Source of the DNA: Pseudomonas sp. 102515
GTDB lineage: Bacteria > Pseudomonadota > Gammaproteobacteria > Pseudomonadales > Pseudomonadaceae
Direction of reading: 5' to 3'
Assembly (NCBI RefSeq): GCF_031085165.1
Contig: NZ_JAVHTY010000007.1
Location: forward strand, 27,790 to 91,789
Length of the DNA: 64,000 nt
This document shows, one piece after another, positions 44,142 to 52,701 of this stretch. Under the pieces are notes generated by a model that was not told where the DNA came from, did not search any database, and saw only the letters and a program-made list of their open reading frames with translations. The translations under genes and the position numbers were made by a program. Position 1 is the first letter of the stretch; each line of letters opens with the position of its first letter.

Positions 44142-44363
44142 CCCCAGCGCATGCTTTACCCGCCCGAAAAGTCGTTTGTGACAGGGGCGGCTCGCCGCCT
44201 AGGCTGCGACCATCAGCGTTGTCCCTGAATCCCTCTTCGGCCTGCCTCGTCGACGCGCCAGCGGGCGACGACCGCCTTGGCGTTCGAGCGTCGCTGCGCG
44301 TCTCAAGAACAACAACAGTCCCACCGACTCCGCTCCCGGCCAGACTTTCGAGGACACCTGTCC

Positions 44364-45599
44364 ATGAACCCCACGCAAGCCATCATCGACCTGATCGCCC
44401 AGCGCAAGCCCCGGCACTCGCTGCCCCGCGAGTTGTACAGCGATCCCGGCGTCTATCGCCAGGACCTCGAACAACTCTGGCACCGCGACTGGATCTTCAC
44501 CGGTCACACCTTCGAGATCGCCAAGCCCGGCCAGTACTTCACCCTGCGGATCGGCGACTACCCGGTGGCGGTGGTGCGCAGCAGGGACGGCCAGGTGCGT
44601 GCCTTCCATAACGCCTGTCGCCATCGCGGTGCCAAGGTCTGCGAGCACGAGCAGGGCAAGGTCGCCAAACTGGTCTGCCCCTATCACAAGTGGACCTACG
44701 AGCTGGACGGCAACCTGCTGTTCGCCGGCAACATGAGCGCTGATTTCGACAAGACCCAGTACGGCCTCAAGCCGGTGCACGTCGAGGTGGTGGAAAGCTA
44801 CATCTATGTCTGCGTGGCCGCCCAGGCGCCGGATTTCGAAGCCTTCCGTGCGGCGGTCAAGCCCTTCCTCGCCCCGCACTTCCTGGATAGCTGCAAGGTC
44901 GCCTTCCAGTCCGACCTGGTCGAGCGCGGCAACTGGAAGCTGGTGTTCGAGAACAATCGCGAGTGCTACCACTGCGACGGTACCCATCCCGAACTGCTCA
45001 ACTCCTACGTCGAGAATCTTTCGGTAGCCGGCGTCGGCGACGCGGACGATCCCGAGCTGGCCTCCCACTGGGCGCGCTGCGAGCGTGCCGGGATGCCCAG
45101 CCAGCTGGTGATGGATATCCACGGCCGCTTCCGCATGACCCGCATCCCGCTGTCGGCCGGCGCGGTGAGCTACACGATGGATGGCCAGCCCGCGGTGGCG
45201 GGACGACTGGACCGGAGTGGCGAGCCGGACATCGGTGCGCTGCTGTACTTCAACTATCCCTCCACCTGGAATCATGTCCTCGGCGATCACGCGTTGAGCT
45301 TCCGCGTGCTGCCCCTCGGCCCCAACGAAACCCTGGTGACCACCAAATGGCTGGTGCCGGAATCGGCCGTGGAAGGGGTGGACTACGACCTGGAGCGCCT
45401 GACCAAGGTCTGGGTCGCCACCAACGATCAGGATCGCCGACTGGTGGAAGGCACCCAGGCCGGGGTCAATTCGCCGTCCTATGAACCGGGTCCCTATTCG
45501 GAAGCCGCCGAGAACGGCGTCTGCCAGTTCGACGACTGGTACTGCGCGACCCTGTCGGAGCGGTTGCGGGGGCCGATTCCGCTGAAATCGGTAGGCTGA
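44364..45599 (+). CDS. Rieske non-haem iron oxygenase, betaine-demethylase type
   Basis: A 411-residue oxygenase alpha subunit. The Rieske cluster is C85-x-H87, then C105-xx-H108 (CRHRG, CPYHKW). The catalytic domain shows ENNRECYHCDGTHPELL, whose histidines (with a later aspartate) bind the iron. The layout resembles GbcA/stachydrine-demethylase type enzymes, which remove N-methyl groups from glycine betaine or proline betaine releasing formaldehyde. No ferredoxin-reductase partner gene lies in the window, which such enzymes need. Lies 222 bases after MmgE/PrpD and is followed by an AraC-type regulator on the same strand. Confidence 0.88.
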   Translation: MNPTQAIIDLIAQRKPRHSLPRELYSDPGVYRQDLEQLWHRDWIFTGHTFEIAKPGQYFTLRIGDYPVAVVRSRDGQVRAFHNACRHRGAKVCEHEQGKVAKLVCPYHKWTYELDGNLLFAGNMSADFDKTQYGLKPVHVEVVESYIYVCVAAQAPDFEAFRAAVKPFLAPHFLDSCKVAFQSDLVERGNWKLVFENNRECYHCDGTHPELLNSYVENLSVAGVGDADDPELASHWARCERAGMPSQLVMDIHGRFRMTRIPLSAGAVSYTMDGQPAVAGRLDRSGEPDIGALLYFNYPSTWNHVLGDHALSFRVLPLGPNETLVTTKWLVPESAVEGVDYDLERLTKVWVATNDQDRRLVEGTQAGVNSPSYEPGPYSEAAENGVCQFDDWYCATLSERLRGPIPLKSVG

Positions 45600-45643
45600 T
45601 GCCGCCACGCCGGGCTGCCGTCGTCTACGGTGACAGGACACTG

Positions 45644-45655
45644 GTCGCTTGCGAC
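45644..45655. promoter_or_regulatory. Palindrome GTCGC-TT-GCGAC before the AraC regulator
   Basis: A short perfect inverted repeat with 5-base arms, about 84 bases before the regulator's start. Its outer TGTCGC half resembles sites bound by GATase1-like AraC regulators such as ArgR in Pseudomonas. Could be autoregulatory; tentative. Confidence 0.3.
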
Positions 45656-45738
45656 ACGGTGGGCGACGGTTCTCCCGCCCGGTGGGAATGCGGCTTTGGG
45701 CTAGGATGGGCCCGAGGGATGGAGCAGGGCGGTAGGAC

Positions 45739-46752
45739 GTGATCGATTCAAGAACCTTTGGCAGCGGTATCCAAGGCAAGAACTACCTGCAGTTGCAGTC
45801 GACGCGGCCGCGGCCGGAGTTTTCCCGGCTGGTCGGCTTCATCCTGCTCGATCACTTTTCCTTGCCGTCCTTCACCCAGGCGCTGGATACCCTGGTCACC
45901 GCCAACCTGCTGGCCGCCGGGACCTTCGCCACCCAGACCTACAGCCCGACCGGCGCCGAGGTGCTCAGTGACCTCGGCATCGTCATCCGTCCGGACGGCG
46001 ACTATCGCGCGGTGGAGGATGCCCGCTTCGATCTGCTGGTGGTCTGCGGCGGGCTGCGGACGCCGCTGGAGCTGGACCCGCGGCTCAAGGCGCTGCTGCT
46101 GCGCGCGGCCAAGCAGCAGGTGACCCTCTGCGGCCTGTGGAACGGCGCCTGGCAACTGGGCCAGGCCGGGGTGCTGGACGGCTATCGCTGTGCGATCCAT
46201 CCCGAGCACCGCAGTGCCTTCAGCGAGCGGGTGCGTGGCTGCAAGACCTCGGCGGAAAGCCATGTGCTGGATCGCGACCGGCTGACCGCCGCCAGTCCCA
46301 GTGGCGCCTTCCACCTCTTCCTCGAATGGATCGGCGCCCAGTGCGGCAGCGCCCTGGCCGATGGCCTGGTCAATATCCTGGCCTTCGAGGAATCGCGCTT
46401 CCGCCAGGTCAATCCGACGCTCAAGGTGCAGATGACCCCGCCGCTGCGCGAGGTGGTGACGCTGATGGAGGCCAACATCGAGGAGCCCCTGACCATCGAG
46501 CAGCTGTGCGACTACGCCGGCCGCTCGCGGCGCCAGGTCGAGCGGCTGTTTCGCGAGCAGCTCGACACCGCGCCCATGCGCTACTACCTGGAACTGCGCA
46601 TCACCGAGGGGCGGCGGCTGCTGCAGCACTCCACCCTGTCGGTGCTGGAGGTGGCGGTGGCCTGCGGCTTCACCTCGGTCACCCACTTCAGCAAGAGGTA
46701 TTCGGCCTACTTCGGCTATCCCCCGTCCAAGGAGCGACGGTTGAAGTATTGA
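45739..46752 (+). CDS. AraC-family regulator with GATase1-like domain (GbdR/CdhR type)
   Basis: A 337-residue regulator. The first ~190 residues form a DJ-1/PfpI-like (GATase1) domain (FSRLVGFILLDHFSLPSFTQ, DARFDLLVVCGGLRTPLELD), and the C-terminus is an AraC double helix-turn-helix (IEQLCDYAGRSRRQVERLF, VLEVAVACGFTSVTHFSKRY). Pseudomonads use this type to sense glycine betaine/dimethylglycine (GbdR), carnitine (CdhR), sarcosine (SouR) and arginine (ArgR), so its place after a betaine-type oxygenase is telling. GTG start at 45739 is preceded by GGTAGGA. Confidence 0.9.
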   Translation: MIDSRTFGSGIQGKNYLQLQSTRPRPEFSRLVGFILLDHFSLPSFTQALDTLVTANLLAAGTFATQTYSPTGAEVLSDLGIVIRPDGDYRAVEDARFDLLVVCGGLRTPLELDPRLKALLLRAAKQQVTLCGLWNGAWQLGQAGVLDGYRCAIHPEHRSAFSERVRGCKTSAESHVLDRDRLTAASPSGAFHLFLEWIGAQCGSALADGLVNILAFEESRFRQVNPTLKVQMTPPLREVVTLMEANIEEPLTIEQLCDYAGRSRRQVERLFREQLDTAPMRYYLELRITEGRRLLQHSTLSVLEVAVACGFTSVTHFSKRYSAYFGYPPSKERRLKY

Positions 46753-46919
46753 ACCGCCTGTTGCTGCGCTCGGGGTAGAGGGCCAGAGGGCGCGCCCAGA
46801 GCGTTCGTCGGCGCACAGGAACGGCTGCACGCCGGCTCGCTCGAAACCCTATCCCGGCGCGACACGGCTCGCGTGATGCGTCGACGGGTACCCGATGATC
46901 TACCGAGCGAGGATGTCCC

Positions 46920-47075
46920 ATGACTGACCCACGTAACGTCGCCCACGACAAGAAAGTGCAGCAGGAAAAGAAGCATCAGGGCGAGGACATCGCACCCGAT
47001 GCCGAGCACGCGCCGCAACCGGGCAAGAAACCCGCGCTCAAGGACCACGACGAGCAGGCCGACGACAAGGCCTGA
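46920..47075 (+). CDS. Small charged hydrophilic protein (51 aa)
   Basis: A 51-residue protein starting MTDPRNVAHDKKVQQEKKHQ, rich in Lys, Asp, Glu, His and Gln with no hydrophobic core, so probably disordered. AGGA lies about 7 bases before the ATG. It resembles short stress-type proteins common in Pseudomonas, but I cannot name a family. It stands alone between the AraC regulator and the EamA carrier. Confidence 0.6.
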   Translation: MTDPRNVAHDKKVQQEKKHQGEDIAPDAEHAPQPGKKPALKDHDEQADDKA

Positions 47076-47150
47076 CCCAACGCCGGCCTCGCAGCACGCG
47101 AGGCCTTCGCCGATGCTGACGGCCGTCGGCATCGCGCCCTTCCAAGAAAG

Positions 47151-48050
47151 TCACCCGCCCAGCGCCGGCTCCGGTTGCCGGGTCCGCTCCGCTGCATTCA
47201 GGCACAGCAATCCCGCCAGGGCGAACAGCAGACCGAGCAGCATGCCCGGCGCCAGGGGTTCGTCGAAACAGGCCCAGGCCCACAGCAGCGCCACCGGCGG
47301 ACTCAGGTACAGCGCGCCACTCACCGCCTGGGGGCTGCCCTGACGCAGGCACAGCCAGTAGAGGCCGAAGCCGAGCAGGGTCGGGATCAGCAGCCAGAGC
47401 ACCGCCAGGGCGAAGCCGAGGGTCAGTGGCGGGGTCAGCGGACCTTCCACCCCGGCTACCCCCAGCATCACCAGCCCGCTGGCCGCGAGCTGAATGAACA
47501 GCTGGGTCCGCAGTGCCAGTCGGCTCGGCGGCAGGCGACTCTGCACCAGGGTGGCCAGCGCCAGGGCCAGGGCGCTGCCCAGGGGCAGGGCGTAGGCCCA
47601 ACTGGGGGCCACCCCCAAGCCCAGTCCCGCGCCAGTCGCGAGCATTACGCCCGTCAGGCCCAGCCCCAAGCCGAGCCACTGGCGTCCATGGGTGCGCTGG
47701 CCAGGCAGCAGGCAGCAGCCCAGGGCCACCAGCAGCGGCGACAGATCCGACAGCAGCGCCGCCAGCCCGGGTGAGACGCCCAGTTCGATGGCCTTGGCCG
47801 CCGGCCCTACCGCTCCGGCAAAGGCCAGCACGCCGATGCCCGCCTGCTGGCCGATGATCTTCAGCGGTAGCCGCCGCACTTCGCGCCAGGCGAACGGCAG
47901 CAGCAGGAGGGCGGCCAGTAGCAGGCGCCAGAACGTCACCAGCAGGGTAGGAGCCTGGTCCGCGGCATAGCGATAACCGACGAAACCGGCGCTCCAGCAC
48001 AGCACCAGGGCGAGCTGGCGCAGCAATGGGGAAGACAGGATGGCAGGCAT
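47151..48050 (-). CDS. EamA/DMT-family exporter
   Basis: A 299-residue drug/metabolite transporter with ten hydrophobic helices in two EamA repeats (LRQLALVLCWSAGFVGYRYA opens the first; the second ends LLLGLLFALAGLLCLNA). ATG 48050 has GGAG 7 bases upstream. It is divergent from a LysR regulator and probably under its control. Typical substrates are amino acids or metabolites to be exported; none indicated. Confidence 0.86.
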   Translation of the reverse strand: MPAILSSPLLRQLALVLCWSAGFVGYRYAADQAPTLLVTFWRLLLAALLLLPFAWREVRRLPLKIIGQQAGIGVLAFAGAVGPAAKAIELGVSPGLAALLSDLSPLLVALGCCLLPGQRTHGRQWLGLGLGLTGVMLATGAGLGLGVAPSWAYALPLGSALALALATLVQSRLPPSRLALRTQLFIQLAASGLVMLGVAGVEGPLTPPLTLGFALAVLWLLIPTLLGFGLYWLCLRQGSPQAVSGALYLSPPVALLWAWACFDEPLAPGMLLGLLFALAGLLCLNAAERTRQPEPALGG

Positions 48051-48114
48051 GACCGAACTCCAGATGACGGGATGCCTTGAGCCTGGCGCAGGGTGGTAAT
48101 ACACTCAAACGACA

Positions 48115-48138
48115 TTATCGGTAGCTATGGTTCGATAA
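48115..48138. promoter_or_regulatory. Candidate LysR operator between EamA and lysR
   Basis: TTATCG and CGATAA are perfect inverted arms 12 bases apart, in the 97-base gap between the divergent EamA carrier and LysR genes. It ends 9 bases before the lysR start, as expected for an autoregulatory LysR site. Confidence 0.45.
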
Positions 48139-48147
48139 AATCGCATC

Positions 48148-49008
48148 ATGCCCGCACCTCTCGATATCGACGTCCTGCGTACCTTCCACACCATCGTCCG
48201 GTTGGGGCAGTTCCGCGCCGCCTCGCTGCAGCTCAATCGCAGCCCCTCGGCGGTGAGCAGCCAGATCCGCCGGCTGGAAGAGCAGACCGGTGGCCGGCTG
48301 TTCGAGCGCGATAACCAGGCCGTGACCCTGACCCCGCTCGGGCGCCGCGTGCTGCTGGAGACCGCCGACCTGCTGCAGGCCCACGACCGCATCCTCGCCG
48401 GCCTCACGGGGCAGCCAGTGGTGGGCGAGGTGCGCCTGGGCGTGGCCGAAGACTATGCGGCCCGCTTGCTCAAGGCCGTGCTGCCGCGGTTGCACGGCGA
48501 GCATCCCGGGATCGTCCTGGAGGTGCTGACCGGCAACAGCAGTCAACTCCGTCGCTGGCTTGGCCAGGGACTGCTGGATCTGGCGCTGCTGGTAGGGCCG
48601 CCCCGCATCGACCGGGCGGACGGTCAGATGTTCGGCCATACCCAGCCGGTGTGGGTCGCCGGTCCCGGGCTGCAGCTGAGCGCGGACGCCAGCGTGCCCC
48701 TGGCGCTGCACGGCGAAGGTTGCAGCTATCGCGAACTGGGCATCGACCTGCTGATCCGCCAGGGCCGGCGCTGGCATGCGGTGGTGACCAGCGCCGCCTC
48801 TTCGGCATTGGAAGCGGCGGTCGAACTGGGCCAGGCGGTGGCCATCACCGACCGGGCGCGGATGACCCCGCCGATGCGCGAATTGATGCCGGAAGAGGGC
48901 TTTCCGCAACTGCCGGTGCACGAGCTGCGGCTGGCCTCCCCGCCCGGCGAGCGCAGCCCCGCCTGCGCCTCTCTGGCCGGGCTGATCGCCGAGGATTTCC
49001 GGATCTAG
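48148..49008 (+). CDS. LysR-family transcriptional regulator
   Basis: A 286-residue regulator with the HTH at about 6-65 (IDVLRTFHTIVRLGQFRAAS, RSPSAVSSQIRRLEEQTGG) and an effector domain after residue 90 (VRLGVAEDYAARLLKAVL). ATG 48148 is the natural start. It is divergent from the EamA exporter and lies before an MFS carrier; either could be its target. Effector unknown. Confidence 0.9.
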   Translation: MPAPLDIDVLRTFHTIVRLGQFRAASLQLNRSPSAVSSQIRRLEEQTGGRLFERDNQAVTLTPLGRRVLLETADLLQAHDRILAGLTGQPVVGEVRLGVAEDYAARLLKAVLPRLHGEHPGIVLEVLTGNSSQLRRWLGQGLLDLALLVGPPRIDRADGQMFGHTQPVWVAGPGLQLSADASVPLALHGEGCSYRELGIDLLIRQGRRWHAVVTSAASSALEAAVELGQAVAITDRARMTPPMRELMPEEGFPQLPVHELRLASPPGERSPACASLAGLIAEDFRI

Positions 49009-49182
49009 CCCGGCGGCCCCGCGTTTGACCGGACGGCGGCGCAGCCACTAAGGTGCCTGCCTTGGCGCACGACCCCTGCGCCTATCAAACGCAGCCCCAC
49101 CTCCCGAGACGCGCGGGATCAGTCCGCCCGTCCGGCCCGCTACAGCCGCTCCTGCCCGCTTTTCTGGAATCCCCCGCCTGTC

Positions 49183-50373
49183 ATGAATGCCTCACCCGCC
49201 ATCCCCCGTCTCATCTATCTGCTCGCCCTCACCATCTTCGCGCTGACCACCGCCGAATTCATGGTCGCCGGCATGATGCCGGCGCTGGCTGCCGATCTCG
49301 GCGTCTCCATCGGCCAGATCGGCTATCTGATCTCCTGGTATGCCCTGGGCATGGCCCTGGGCGGCCCACCCCTGACCCTGCTGTTGCTGGCCCTGCGCCT
49401 CGCGGAAAAGTCGGCACTGCTATGGCTGCTGTTGCTCTACCTGGTAGGCGCCGTGGTGGCCGCGCTGGCGGCCAGTTATCCGGTGATGGCGGCGGGGCGG
49501 GTGCTCATGGGCGTCGCCAGCTCCGCCAGCATCGGCCTCTGTCTGACCCTGGGCGCCAACCTGGTCACCCCGGATCGCCGCGGCCGGGCGGCCTCGCTGA
49601 TCCTGTCCGGACTCATGCTGGCACCAGTGTTCGGGGTGCCGGGTACGGTACTGATCGAGCAGCTGGCCGGCTGGCGCGCCAGCTTCTGGGCGGTCGCCCT
49701 GCTGGCGGCCTGCTGCACCCTGCTGGTCGGCCTGTGCGTGCCGCGGGCACCGGCACGCGCGGTCGGGCAACTGAGCGGCGAGCTGCGGACCCTGGTCAGC
49801 GCCAGGCTCTGGGCGGCCTATCTCACCAGCGGCCTGATCATCGGCGCGACCTTCGCCGGTTTCAGCTACTTCTCGCCCATCCTCATCCAGGTGACGGGTT
49901 TCGCGTCCACCACCATTCCCTGGTTGCTGATGGGTTACGGCCTCGCCAACGTGCTGGGCAATCTGCTGGTGGGCCACCTGGCCGATCGCTACACCCTGAA
50001 GGTGCAGGGTGCGGGCCTGGTCGTGCTGGCGCTGGGCTTCGCCCTTTTCGTCACCTGCGCCGACAGTGCCGCGGCCAGCCTCCTGGCCCTGGCGCTGATC
50101 GGCCTGACCGGGGTGGCGCTCAACCCGGCCATGGTCGCCCGCGTCATGGCCGCGGCGACGCCAGGCCCCCTGGTCAATACCCTGCACACCTCGGTGATCA
50201 CCGCGGGCCTGGCGGTGGGCGCCTGGGCCGGTGGTGCGGCCATCGATGCCGGTCAGGGTCTGCGCGCGCCGCTGTGGGTCGGTCTGGGAATGGCACTACT
50301 GGGGCTGCTGAGTCTGCTTCCCCTGGGCTGGCGAAGGGATTCGGCAACCGCGGTGCGGCCCTGCACGGAGTGA
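49183..50373 (+). CDS. MFS efflux transporter (arabinose-efflux/DHA1 type)
   Basis: A 396-residue carrier with twelve hydrophobic helices. TTAEFMVAGMMPALAADLGV marks the DHA1 group (AraJ, YdhP and similar), and VLMGVASSASIGLCLTLGAN helix 4-5. Drug, sugar or amino-acid-derivative export is typical; none can be picked. It lies 174 bases after a LysR gene on the same strand and 89 bases before sbcD. Confidence 0.86.
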   Translation: MNASPAIPRLIYLLALTIFALTTAEFMVAGMMPALAADLGVSIGQIGYLISWYALGMALGGPPLTLLLLALRLAEKSALLWLLLLYLVGAVVAALAASYPVMAAGRVLMGVASSASIGLCLTLGANLVTPDRRGRAASLILSGLMLAPVFGVPGTVLIEQLAGWRASFWAVALLAACCTLLVGLCVPRAPARAVGQLSGELRTLVSARLWAAYLTSGLIIGATFAGFSYFSPILIQVTGFASTTIPWLLMGYGLANVLGNLLVGHLADRYTLKVQGAGLVVLALGFALFVTCADSAAASLLALALIGLTGVALNPAMVARVMAAATPGPLVNTLHTSVITAGLAVGAWAGGAAIDAGQGLRAPLWVGLGMALLGLLSLLPLGWRRDSATAVRPCTE

Positions 50374-50462
50374 CCGCTTTGCCGCGCGTACCGGTGCGGA
50401 TTTCCCTCGGTGCAACAGGAGGAGGATACTGCGCCTCTTTGCCGCTCTGACCGCCGATACCC

Positions 50463-51761
50463 ATGGAAAACCTCCCGCTGTTCGATCTGCCCGCCGCCGC
50501 CTCCGAGGAAAAACCCAAGCCCAAACGGGCTCGCCAGGCCGCTCCTGCGAGCGGCCTGCGCCTGCTGCACACCTCCGACTGGCACCTGGGGCAGCATTTC
50601 CTCGGCCGCACCCGCGAGGCTGAGCATCGCGCCTTTCTCGTTTGGCTGGTGGCCCAGGTGGAGGAGCAGCGGGTGGACGTGGTGCTGGTGGCGGGGGATA
50701 TCTTCGATACCGCCACGCCGCCGAGCTATGCCCGCGAGCTGTACAACGGCTTCATCGTCGCCTTGCGCGGCACCGGCGCCAGCCTGGTGGTGCTCGGCGG
50801 CAACCATGATTCCGCCGCGGTGCTGGCCGAGTCTCGCGAATTGCTGGCCTGCCTGGACACCCGGGTGATCCCCTGCGTCAGCGAGACGCTAGCCGACCAG
50901 CTGCTGGAATTGCGCCGCCGCGACGGCGAGATCGGCGCGCTGCTTTGCGGCATTCCCTTCGTGCGTCCGCGCGACCTGGTGCAGAGTCAGGCCGGGCAGA
51001 GCGCCGATGAAAAGCGCCAGGCACTGCAACAGGCCATCCAGGGCCACTATGCCGAGCTGTACGCCCTGGCCGAGACACGCCGCGCCGAACTGGGCGCGGC
51101 GCTGCCGATCATCGCCACCGGCCACCTGACCACCGTGGGCGCCAGCGCCAGCGAGTCGGTGCGGGAGATCTATGTCGGCAGTCTCGACGCCTTTCCCACC
51201 AGCGCCTTTCCGCCGGCGGACTACATCGCCCTCGGTCATATCCACCGACCCCAGCGGGTCGGCGGCCTGGAGCGGGTGCGCTACAGCGGCTCGCCGCTGT
51301 GCCTGAGTTTCGATGAGGAACGCGCCAAGGAAGTCCTGCTGGTGGAGTTCGGCGCGGCCCTGGAGCGAGTGACGCCCGTGGCGGTGCCCTGTTTCCAGCC
51401 GCTGGCCGTGGTACAGGGCACCCTCGACACCCTGGGCGCCGCCCTGGTCGAGGCGGCGGCCGACGGCAGCCCCAAGTGCCCGGTGTGGGCCGAGGTGGTG
51501 GTGGCCGGGGATGACTACCTGGCCGATCTGCAGCCGCGCATCTCTGCGCTGGTGGCCGAGTTGCCGCTGGACGTGCTGCGGGTAAGGCGCGCGCGCAACG
51601 CCGTCCCGCCCACGCTGCAGGGCACCCAGCGCGAAACGCTGGAAGAGCTCAGCCCGCTGGACGTCTTCAGCCAGCGCCTGGCCGCCGAGACCCTGGACGA
51701 CGAGCTGCGTACCCGCCTGGAAGGCCTTTACCGCGAGGTTCTCGGCGAGTTGCCCGCCTGA
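50463..51761 (+). CDS. sbcD: DNA double-strand repair nuclease SbcD (Mre11 homologue)
   Basis: A 432-residue Mn-dependent nuclease. A polar 30-residue lead (PLFDLPAAASEEKPKPKR) precedes the phosphoesterase core, which carries the metal motifs TSDWHLG near 37-43, GDIFDT, GGNHDS, GHLTT and GHIHRP. It acts with SbcC to cleave hairpins and protein-blocked ends. The N-terminal extension is unusual in length compared with E. coli SbcD. Its partner gene sbcC is not adjacent but 2.5 kb downstream. A small hairpin (CGGACG/CGTCCG at 51782-51801) follows the stop. Confidence 0.93.
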   Translation: MENLPLFDLPAAASEEKPKPKRARQAAPASGLRLLHTSDWHLGQHFLGRTREAEHRAFLVWLVAQVEEQRVDVVLVAGDIFDTATPPSYARELYNGFIVALRGTGASLVVLGGNHDSAAVLAESRELLACLDTRVIPCVSETLADQLLELRRRDGEIGALLCGIPFVRPRDLVQSQAGQSADEKRQALQQAIQGHYAELYALAETRRAELGAALPIIATGHLTTVGASASESVREIYVGSLDAFPTSAFPPADYIALGHIHRPQRVGGLERVRYSGSPLCLSFDEERAKEVLLVEFGAALERVTPVAVPCFQPLAVVQGTLDTLGAALVEAAADGSPKCPVWAEVVVAGDDYLADLQPRISALVAELPLDVLRVRRARNAVPPTLQGTQRETLEELSPLDVFSQRLAAETLDDELRTRLEGLYREVLGELPA

Positions 51762-51861
51762 TCGCAGCGAAACGCTTCCATCGGACGGTATTTCTCGTCC
51801 GGAACAAGGCCCGCTGCCCCGGGGTCACCCTCTCTATGTAGCCCATATCGGAGGAGACCCC

Positions 51862-52701
51862 ATGCACGACCTATCGCAACCCCTCGCCGCCACGCGTCAC
51901 GAACGCTCCGACAACCAGGTACCGAACGTCCAGGGCACCGAACGCGTGGTGTCCCTGCTTGGCGGTGGCCTGCTGATCCTTGGCGGCCTGCGCCGTGGTG
52001 GTCTGGCCGGCTGCGTGAAGATGGCGCTGGGCGCCATGGCCCTCAGCCGCGGAGTGCGCCAGCGGTGCGAGCTCAAGGCCGCGCTGCAGCCGTCACCCTT
52101 CGAACGGGCCCTGGCCGAGCGCTGGGGCTGGCGCAATCCCACCGCCATCCAGCGCAGCGTCACCATCGCCAAGCCGCGCGAAGAGGTGTTCGCCTACTGC
52201 GCCGACCTGCAGCACCTGCGCGAGCTGCTGCCCTTCGTCGACCGCATCGAGCTGGGCGCCGATGGTGACAGCCACTGGCATGCCTCCGGTCCCCTGGGTC
52301 GTACCCTGAGCTGGACCCTGGAGCAGAGCGAGCGCCGCGAGAACGAGTTCCTGCTATGGAGCACCGTGCCTGGTACCTTCATGGCGCACAAGGCCAGCCT
52401 GACCTTCAGCGATGCTCCCCAGGGGCGTGGCACCCTGGTGCAGGTCGTACTGGCCTGCGAAGCCCCGGCCGGTTTGCTTGGCCATGCCGTCACCGAAGGC
52501 ATCAGTCGCTTCACTGGCAAGGCGGTCAACCTCGGCCTGCGCCGCCTCAAGCAGCAACTGGAGACCGGCGAGATCGCCACCCCCGAGGTCACCCGCAGCG
52601 GTCGCCCGTTGGCGCCGGCCCATCCGCCGGTGACTCGTCCAGCGGACGAACCCCAGGCCGATATCGATGCCGGCCTGGGCACCCACGGGAGGACCGAATA
52701 A
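51862..52701 (+). CDS. SRPBCC-family protein with N-terminal membrane segment
   Basis: A 279-residue protein. Residues about 25-65 are a hydrophobic pair of helices like a DUF2892 domain (VVSLLGGGLLILGGL, VKMALGAMALSRGV). Residues about 95-240 form a START-like SRPBCC fold (SVTIAKPREEVFAYCADLQH, LPFVDRIE) for binding a hydrophobic ligand. The tail is polar. GGAGGAG precedes the ATG. The stop overlaps the ATG of the alcohol dehydrogenase gene (TAATG), so the two are coupled. Ligand unknown. Confidence 0.8.
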   Translation: MHDLSQPLAATRHERSDNQVPNVQGTERVVSLLGGGLLILGGLRRGGLAGCVKMALGAMALSRGVRQRCELKAALQPSPFERALAERWGWRNPTAIQRSVTIAKPREEVFAYCADLQHLRELLPFVDRIELGADGDSHWHASGPLGRTLSWTLEQSERRENEFLLWSTVPGTFMAHKASLTFSDAPQGRGTLVQVVLACEAPAGLLGHAVTEGISRFTGKAVNLGLRRLKQQLETGEIATPEVTRSGRPLAPAHPPVTRPADEPQADIDAGLGTHGRTE

